A DNA stretch of 10,270 bases from Nitriliruptor sp040882075 (lineage in GTDB: Bacteria > Actinomycetota > Nitriliruptoria > Nitriliruptorales > Nitriliruptoraceae): contig NZ_JBBEBZ010000220.1 of NCBI RefSeq assembly GCF_040882075.1, positions 1-10,270 of the forward strand, given 5' to 3'. A program made the translations under genes and the position numbers. A model generated the notes under the pieces. The model ran no database searches. It had not been told where the DNA came from and saw only the letters and a list, made by a program, of their open reading frames with translations. This document shows, piece by piece, positions 6,225 to 10,270 of the stretch; position 1 is the first letter of the stretch, and every line of letters starts with the position of its first letter.

Positions 6225-6938
6225 TCAGCGCGCGACGTAGACGGTGTTGGCCGACTCGCCGCCGGTGAGGAAGTTCGCGAACGCGACCACGTGTGCGTCC
6301 GCTCGGGTGAACACCTGCCCGAGGACGGCGAGGAAGTCCTCGTCGGGCGGGTCGTCGGACCAGAGCGCGAAGACGCCGTCGGGCGTGAGGTGGTCCTGCA
6401 ACCGCTGGAGGCCGTCCGCGCGGTAGAAGCCGGCGTGGCTCGGGTGCAGGACGTGGTGCGGGGTGTGGTCGATATCGACCAGGATGGCGTCGAAGCGGCG
6501 ACCGGGCACGTCCGGGTCGAACCCCGCATCGGTGCCGACCCGTGCGAAGAAGTCCGCCTGCACCAGCTGGGTCCGAGGGTCGCGGGCCAGCCCCGCCGCG
6601 TCGGGGAGCAGCTCCGCCTCGTGCCAACCGATCACCTCGGCGAGCGCCTCGACGACGGTCAGCGACCGGACGCGGTCGTCCTCGAGGGCCGCCAACGCGG
6701 TGTAACCGAGCCCGAGCCCACCGACGAGGACGTCGAGGTCCTCCGTCTCGGGGAGGGCGGCCAGCCCGAGCCGGGCGAGCTCGATCTCGGCGACCGTGAA
6801 CAGGCTCGACATCAGGAACTCGTCGCCGAGCTTGGCTTCATAGACGTCGACCTGTCGCGAGGGTTCGATCCGGCGACGCAGGCTGATGACGCCCATCGGG
6901 GTGGGCTCCGACGCCAGTTCCTCGAACGGGGGGCGCAC
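6225..6938 (-). CDS. Spermidine-synthase-like methyltransferase-fold protein
   Basis: This 237-residue protein has the Rossmann fold of polyamine aminopropyltransferases. VYEAKLGDEFLMSSLFTVAE (33-52) corresponds to the N-terminal region. DVLVGGLGLGYTALAAL (69-85) is the glycine-rich nucleotide loop, with acidic Glu98 after it. DAILVDIDHTPHHVLHP (150-166) takes the place of the active-site loop, and the end is ESANTVYVAR. Canonical spermidine synthases have a D-x-(S/T)-D-P gatekeeper loop. Here it reads DIDHTP, so true aminopropyl transfer is doubtful; this is a known actinobacterial subfamily without an assigned reaction. I chose GTG at 6938, preceded by GAGGAG 4 nt away, because the family begins near RPPFEEL. 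The frame is open further upstream but crosses the tRNA fragment. Confidence 0.8.
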   Translation of the reverse strand: MRPPFEELASEPTPMGVISLRRRIEPSRQVDVYEAKLGDEFLMSSLFTVAEIELARLGLAALPETEDLDVLVGGLGLGYTALAALEDDRVRSLTVVEALAEVIGWHEAELLPDAAGLARDPRTQLVQADFFARVGTDAGFDPDVPGRRFDAILVDIDHTPHHVLHPSHAGFYRADGLQRLQDHLTPDGVFALWSDDPPDEDFLAVLGQVFTRADAHVVAFANFLTGGESANTVYVAR

Positions 6939-6960
6939 GAGACTCCTCGGGTCGGGAACA

Positions 6961-6993
6961 CGAGAGCCCGGGCAACCGATGCCCGGGCCCTCG
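6961..6993 (-). terminator. Strong hairpin downstream of the tRNA-Lys fragment
   Basis: CGAG-a-GCCCGGGC (6961-6973) pairs with GCCCGGGC-c-CTCG (6981-6993): twelve pairs with one A/C mismatch and a 7-base loop. It begins 4 bases after the CCA of the tRNA-Lys remnant on the minus strand and is followed there by TGTTC. It is probably the original terminator of that tRNA. It also lies in the leader region of the spermidine-synthase-like gene, 23 bases before its start. Confidence 0.6.
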
Positions 6994-6997
6994 TGGA

Positions 6998-7042
6998 TGG
7001 TGCGCCGCCAGGACTCGAACCCCGAAACCTGCCGGCGAAGAG
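6998..7042 (-). pseudogene. tRNA-Lys 3' fragment (probable integration-site remnant)
   Basis: Read on the minus strand, 7024-6998 gives CGGGG-TTCGAGT-CCTG-GCGGCGC-A-CCA. This is the T arm, acceptor 3' strand and encoded CCA of actinobacterial tRNA-Lys(CUU), which normally reads CCCTG. One C of the T stem is missing. A CTCTT at 7042-7038 may be the anticodon loop. The sequence between is diverged, and the 5' acceptor (GCGCCGC) and D arm are absent. A displaced 3' tRNA end is what integrases leave at one boundary of an island. The hairpin at 6961-6993 is its likely terminator. The T-arm match is clear; the extent towards the anticodon is uncertain. Confidence 0.65.
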
Positions 7043-7189
7043 CGCGATTCAGGGCGTCCAGCGCACACGACGTTCGTCCAGAAAACCCGTTCTGACCACT
7101 CGGCTGATCGCTGAGGTGCGAGGGGCGTGAAGGTCCTCCCTCGGGCGGTACCTCGCCGCCCGCTGGTCTGCCCGAACAGCTCCTATGCG

Positions 7190-7211
7190 TGCATGGTATG
7201 GTGTGTGCATG
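7190..7211 (+). promoter_or_regulatory. vapB promoter with TGCATG direct repeats
   Basis: TATGGT (7197-7202) is a good -10 element, and the ATG at 7209 begins 6 nt after it, so the mRNA is probably leaderless. No convincing -35 is seen. TGCATG occurs twice (7190-7195 and 7206-7211), flanking the -10 with a 16-bp period. Ribbon-helix-helix antitoxins bind such short repeated sites to repress their own operon. Confidence 0.5.
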
Positions 7212-7451
7212 TCTTACTCCGAGCGAACCCAGGTGCTGCTCAGCCCCGAGCAGCGCACCAAGGTGGAGCGCATCGCCGCCCGCACGTCGCGTTCCGTGGG
7301 TGCCGTCATCCGGGACGCCATCGACGACTACGGCCAGCAGGCGACCCCGGAGCGTCGACGCCGTGCCCTGGCCGACCTCTACGCGTTGGAGGCCCCGGTC
7401 GATGATTGGGAGGTCCTCGAACACGAGATCGTCGAGGGCGCGAGCCGGTGA
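7209..7451 (+). CDS. vapB: Ribbon-helix-helix antitoxin, VapB-like
   Basis: This 80-residue protein is the antitoxin of a type II pair, in which it inhibits the PIN ribonuclease and represses the operon. Residues 5-40 fit a ribbon-helix-helix fold: strand RTQVLLS, helix PEQRTKVERIAARTS, turn, and helix VGAVIRDAIDDYG. The C-terminal part, with DWEVLEHEI, is the likely toxin-binding segment. I took ATG at 7209 because the repressor strand begins soon after and a -10 lies just upstream. An in-frame ATG at 7185 would add eight residues but lies in the promoter. The stop overlaps the toxin GTG by 4 bp. Confidence 0.85.
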   Translation: MSYSERTQVLLSPEQRTKVERIAARTSRSVGAVIRDAIDDYGQQATPERRRRALADLYALEAPVDDWEVLEHEIVEGASR

Positions 7452-7867
7452 CCCTGCTCATCGACACCTCGGTCATCATGTACGCCGGTGGTGCCGCCCA
7501 CCCCCACCGTGAGGCCTGTCGCGCCGTTCTCCAGCAGGTGGCGGACGGGCACCTCGACGCCGTCGTCTCCACCGAGGTCGTGCAGGAGATCCTCCACCGG
7601 TTCTCACGTGGCGATCGGGACATCGGCGTGCGCATGGCCCGCAGCGTCCTCGACCTGTTCGGGACGCTCGTTCCGGTCGATCGCGCGGTCATGGCCGATG
7701 CGACCGTCCGGTTCCGCAGTGCAGCGGAGCTGTCCGCCCGCGATGCGCTGCATGCGGCTACCTGCGCGGTTCACGGCCTCGAGGCGATCGTGTCCGTTGA
7801 CACCGACTTCGATGGGCTGCCCGACGTTCGCCGCGTTCCCCCGGAAGCGCTCGACCAGCGGCACTGA
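7448..7867 (+). CDS. vapC: PIN-domain ribonuclease toxin, VapC-like
   Basis: This 139-residue toxin has a complete PIN domain: LLIDTSVIMYA with Asp6, STEVVQEILHRF with Glu47 (or Glu43), SARDALHAAT with Asp99, and IVSVDTDFDGL with Asp118. These four acidic residues hold the divalent metals for cleaving RNA, in VapC proteins often tRNA or 23S rRNA. The RNA target cannot be read from the sequence. The start is GTG at 7448 inside the end of vapB (GTGA overlap), so the toxin is translated only with its antitoxin. All catalytic positions are intact, so this pair is probably active, unlike the two PIN genes further right. Confidence 0.88.
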   Translation: MTLLIDTSVIMYAGGAAHPHREACRAVLQQVADGHLDAVVSTEVVQEILHRFSRGDRDIGVRMARSVLDLFGTLVPVDRAVMADATVRFRSAAELSARDALHAATCAVHGLEAIVSVDTDFDGLPDVRRVPPEALDQRH

Positions 7868-7903
7868 GTCACGGTCGCGGGCCGAGAGTCGCGCGTGGTG
7901 TGC

Positions 7904-7944
7904 GGGGCTCCTGGCCCCCACGGCCGTCATCACGCTCGAGCGTG
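7904..7944. promoter_or_regulatory. Hairpin and perfect 14-bp palindrome between vapC and the DUF2786 gene
   Basis: The 186 bases between 7868 and 8053 contain no gene. GGGGC-TCCTG-GCCCC (7904-7918) could be the vapC terminator, though it has no T tract. CACGCTCGAGCGTG (7931-7944) is a perfect palindrome about 110 bases before the next start and could be an operator. No clear -10 or -35 for the next gene is visible. Confidence 0.35.
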
Positions 7945-8053
7945 GTTGTTCCCCACCCTGGTCCATCGAGGTACGGATCAGCGCGGCTGAGTCGTCCACA
8001 GTGCTCGGCCCCGCCCGCACCTCGGTGTCGTGGTCGTGTGGCAGCATGGCCTC

Positions 8054-9382
8054 ATGGGCAGGAACAACCAGCAACGACGGGCGGCCAAGCGCCGCAAGCA
8101 ACGTGCGTCCCGACCGCCGCTTCGACGACCCGGTGACACCAACTCGTCCGACGGTCGCCACCAACGTCCCGAACCGGTCCGATCACCGGGTTCACAGGAA
8201 CCACCGTGCGTCGCGGAACTGGTGGAGGCGGCCGTCGCCGCGTGGGGGCACGAACCGGCACGCTTCGCCGAGCTCCTCGACGCGCTCACGGACCGGCTGC
8301 ACCCGGCGCTCGAGGCGGCGCAGGCGACCCTCGCCGCCGTGATGGCGCAGCTGTGGTCGCGTGGCTGGGCGCCGGCCGAGCTCGTGCACGTCGTATCACG
8401 CGAGCTCACGATGGTCCACGTGGAGGTCGTCGCCGAGCAGGCGGTCGCCGACGGGCGAGCACGGCAGCGACGTGGGGAGTCGCTCCACCCCCGCTGGGCG
8501 GACCAGCTGGATGAGCTCGACGAAGCTGCGACGGCGCGTCTGGCGCTGGACATGGACCGGCTGCGGTGCCTGGTCGAGGTGGTGGGTCTGCTCAACCGGC
8601 TCCCAGCGATCCCCCACGCCATGCCTGGCCCGGACCTGCGCGGGACGCGGCCGGTCCCGGCGACGGGGCACCTCGACGCTCGGATGCTCGGACGGGTCCG
8701 CGCGTTGCTGGCGAAGGCCGAGGCGACGAGCTTCGAGGAGGAGGCCGAGGCGTTCACCGCCAAAGCGCAGGAGCTGATCGCTCGCCACGCCATCGACGAG
8801 GCGTTGCTGCACGAGGTCGATGATGTCGGCGACCCGTCGCTGCGGCGCATCCTCGTGGACGACCCGTACGCCGACGCGAAGGCCCACCTGATCGCGCAGG
8901 TGGCCGGGGCCAACCGGTGCCGGGTCGTGTACTCGAGCGGGCTCGGCTGGATCACAGTGTTCGGCTACGACCACGACCTCGACGCGGTCGAGCTGCTCGC
9001 CACCTCCCTGCTGGCGCAGGCGACGGCGGCGATGGTCCGACAGGGTCCACGTCGCGATGCCGCCGGCCGATCGCGGACACGCTCGTTCCGCCGATCGTTC
9101 CTGTACGGCTTCGGCCAACACATCGGTGAGCGGCTGCGACGCGCGGCCGAGGAGCAGGTCGCGGCGTCCGGCGAGGACGGCCGGCTCCTGCCGGTGCTGG
9201 CAGCTCGGGGCGACCGAGTGGAGGCCGCGGCGCGTGGTGCCTTCCCCGAGCTCGTACAGAAGACGACTTCGATCAGCAACGGCTCCGGCTGGTCGGCGGG
9301 CCGGGTCGCGGCGGAGCAGGCGAGCCTCGAGGTCGGGCGCCGTCGGCTCGACGCGAGCGACGCGAGCGACGCCCGAGCGTGA
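8054..9382 (+). CDS. DUF2786-domain protein
   Basis: This 442-residue protein is of unknown function. The first 50 residues are strongly basic and low in structure (NNQQRRAAKRRKQR), suggesting nucleic-acid contact. Residues 55-185 are helical and unassigned. DUF2786 is clear at about 210-250: RVRALLAKAEATSFEEEAEA, FTAKAQELIARHAID. The following 130 residues, including SSGLGWITVFGYDHDLDAVE and SFLYGFGQHIGERL, form the conserved companion region often seen after DUF2786. The tail ends in a small repeat, ASDASDA. I prefer ATG at 8054; GTG at 8030 is also possible, and neither has a Shine-Dalgarno. It sits alone after the vapBC pair. DUF2786 proteins occur in both chromosomes and phages, so no function should be assumed. 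Confidence 0.85.
   Translation: MGRNNQQRRAAKRRKQRASRPPLRRPGDTNSSDGRHQRPEPVRSPGSQEPPCVAELVEAAVAAWGHEPARFAELLDALTDRLHPALEAAQATLAAVMAQLWSRGWAPAELVHVVSRELTMVHVEVVAEQAVADGRARQRRGESLHPRWADQLDELDEAATARLALDMDRLRCLVEVVGLLNRLPAIPHAMPGPDLRGTRPVPATGHLDARMLGRVRALLAKAEATSFEEEAEAFTAKAQELIARHAIDEALLHEVDDVGDPSLRRILVDDPYADAKAHLIAQVAGANRCRVVYSSGLGWITVFGYDHDLDAVELLATSLLAQATAAMVRQGPRRDAAGRSRTRSFRRSFLYGFGQHIGERLRRAAEEQVAASGEDGRLLPVLAARGDRVEAAARGAFPELVQKTTSISNGSGWSAGRVAAEQASLEVGRRRLDASDASDARA
9346..9370 (+). repeat. Short 9-bp tandem repeat in the DUF2786 gene tail
   Basis: GCGAGCGAC occurs twice in tandem, followed by a partial copy, and encodes an Ala-Ser-Asp repeat in the last ten codons. A three-codon period keeps the frame. 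It resembles, but is not the same as, the 7-bp CGAGCGT repeat at the window end. Confidence 0.5.
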
Positions 9383-9419
9383 CGGCACGCGTCGTACCCC
9401 ACTGCAGCATCGACGTGAT

Positions 9420-9740
9420 TCAGCTGTCCTCGGGTGCGGGAACCGGACGCAGGCCTTCGCGTTCGGCAGCCTCAGCGAGCCGCTGATCCAGGCACACGAA
9501 CGGCAACGGAGGACCGTCCTCGGGGTGATGAGGAGGGCCGCGGCCAGCTGGCCAGCATCGGCCGCCTTCATCGAGTGACGTGCGAGCAGCGAGGTCGCAC
9601 GTCGACGGACGGGCAGGAGGTCTGTCACCTCGTCCCAGGTCTCGGCGAGCTGCTCGAGCCGATCGAGTGCCTGCCGACGGCTCCGGCGGTCGAGCGCGCC
9701 CTCGCGGGCACGGCGTTCGAGCGCGCTCCTCGGCGACGCC
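9420..9740 (-). pseudogene. Decayed VapC-type PIN toxin, C-terminal part
   Basis: Minus-strand reading from about 9740 gives ALERRAREGALDRRSRRQ, then RLEQLAETWDEV and LARHSMKAADAGQLAAALLI. The last is the usual VapC block around the third catalytic Asp. At about 9521-9530 (a run of four G on the plus strand) the frame is lost by one missing or two extra bases. It resumes as PEDGPPLPFVCLDQRLAEAA, with the Asp of the final PIN strand, and stops at 9420. The N-terminal half with the first catalytic Asp and Glu is absent: upstream of about 9740 no frame gives a PIN start. No antitoxin gene is seen next to it. I take it as a dead toxin gene. Confidence 0.6.
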
Positions 9741-9793
9741 CACGGCCAGACGGTCGAGTTCGAACGGCTGCGACGAGCGTTCGGGGCCCACGC

Positions 9794-10106
9794 CCGCTCC
9801 GCGAGGACCTGCGAGGCGAGGTCGATGAGCTACGCCCCGAGGTCGCTGAACGGCGGTGGCAGGACGACTACGTGCGGGCTGCCGTCGCCCAGATCGTGCG
9901 TAGCGACGAGATCATCGAGCCGGTCGAGCATGTCAGCGTCATCGCGGACGACCCCGACGATGATGATCGTGTCGCTCGAGGCCGCGCAGGCTGCCGGGGC
10001 GGCCCTCATCGTCAGCGGGGATCGTCACCTCCTGAGCCGTGGCCGCTGGGGCGAGGTCGCCATCCTCAGACCGGCCGTGTTCCTCGCCGACTTCGGCTTG
10101 GAGTAG
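9794..10106 (+). pseudogene. Decayed PIN-family toxin (COG1569 type), C-terminal part
   Basis: The frame through 9794-9960 reads PLREDLRGEVDELRPEVAER, then VRAAVAQIVRSDEIIEPVEH and VSVIADDPDDD. Close to 9960 it shifts by one extra or two missing bases and resumes as MIVSLEAAQAAGAALIVSGD, then RHLLSRGRWGEVAILRPAVF, ending with TAG at 10104-10106. The DDPDDD and SGDRHLL blocks are the acidic motifs of PIN proteins in the putative toxin-antitoxin COG1569 group. The amino-terminal strand with VLDTNV is missing. It points away from the decayed PIN gene on the other strand. The two remnants belong to different PIN groups and almost touch at their broken N-termini. Confidence 0.6.
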
Positions 10107-10270
10107 GAATCGGTGGGAAGTGCTCAGTGACAGCCCCTGAACGGCGAGTTCGGTCGAGTCACAGCGGTCGCCAAGCCGACCGGCACGGCACAGCGCCAGA
10201 AGCCGACCGGAGCCCCGAGCGTCGAGCGTCGAGCGTCGAGCGTCGAGCGTCGAGCGTCGAGCGTCGAGCG
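10107..10270 (+). repeat. CGAGCGT tandem repeat at the window end
   Basis: From 10216 to the last base the 7-bp unit CGAGCGT repeats 7.9 times without a mismatch and is cut by the window edge, so its full length is unknown. A 7-bp unit does not keep a reading frame, so it is unlikely to be coding. Before it, AAGCCGACCGG occurs twice 27 bp apart (10173-10183, 10200-10210). I see no gene in this stretch. Confidence 0.85.

Noticed and set aside
6939..7424. N-terminal extension of the spermidine-synthase-like gene to 7424
   Set aside because: It crosses the tRNA-Lys fragment, the hairpin and the vapB gene in antisense. The GTG at 6938 has a ribosome-binding site and fits the family start.
8396..9628. 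Minus-strand open frame of 410 codons opposite the DUF2786 gene
   Set aside because: Only its first 35 or so codons (9628 to about 9525) carry PIN-like sequence, as part of the decayed toxin. The rest is antisense to a recognised gene.
10216..10270. CRISPR array from the repeats at the window end
   Set aside because: The units are 7 bp and directly joined, with no spacers, so it is a simple tandem repeat.

Overview
The window is very GC-rich (roughly 70 %) and reads like a draft actinobacterial scaffold. Support for this comes from GTG starts, 4-bp start/stop overlaps, a DrrAB-type exporter, a ClpC2-like regulator, a DUF2277 protein and apparently leaderless promoters. I cannot assign a genus. 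A block of exactly 100 N (3282-3381) is a scaffolding gap, so one intergenic junction is unknown.

Layout. Positions 1-120 hold the possible end of an unrecognised plus-strand gene. An AbiE-type toxin-antitoxin/abortive-infection operon follows on the minus strand: the abiEi antitoxin (1159-1731) overlaps an abiEii nucleotidyltransferase toxin (244-1162) whose frame is broken at a run of seven G. On its upstream side lies the 5' half of a tRNA-Leu(UAG) gene (about 1937-1978), which ends in the anticodon stem. Then comes a plus-strand pair (2068-2828): a small helix-turn-helix protein overlapped by a two-repeat Clp-N protein. Together these look like a split version of mycobacterial ClpC2. Two perfect 16-bp dyads overlap their promoter.

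The middle is chromosomal in flavour. It holds a flavin-binding PPOX-fold protein (2859-3275, minus), the gap, an ABC exporter ATPase and permease (3520-5327), a DUF2277 protein, a second PPOX-fold paralogue (5739-6182) and a convergent spermidine-synthase-like gene (6225-6938, minus).

Beyond a 3' fragment of tRNA-Lys (about 6998-7042, minus) with its probable terminator, the content is accessory again. It comprises a vapB/vapC-type toxin-antitoxin pair (7209-7867), a DUF2786 protein (8054-9382), two decayed PIN-domain genes in opposite orientations (9420-10106), and a 7-bp tandem repeat that runs off the window end.

Overall, two accessory patches (AbiE; VapBC, DUF2786 and dead PIN toxins) each touch a broken tRNA gene, as expected for island boundaries. 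A second theme is regulatory: the abiEi, HTH/Clp-N and vapB starts each lie 6-7 nt downstream of a plausible -10 element, so all three transcripts may be leaderless. In the first two, operator-like dyads cover the promoter, which suggests autorepression.
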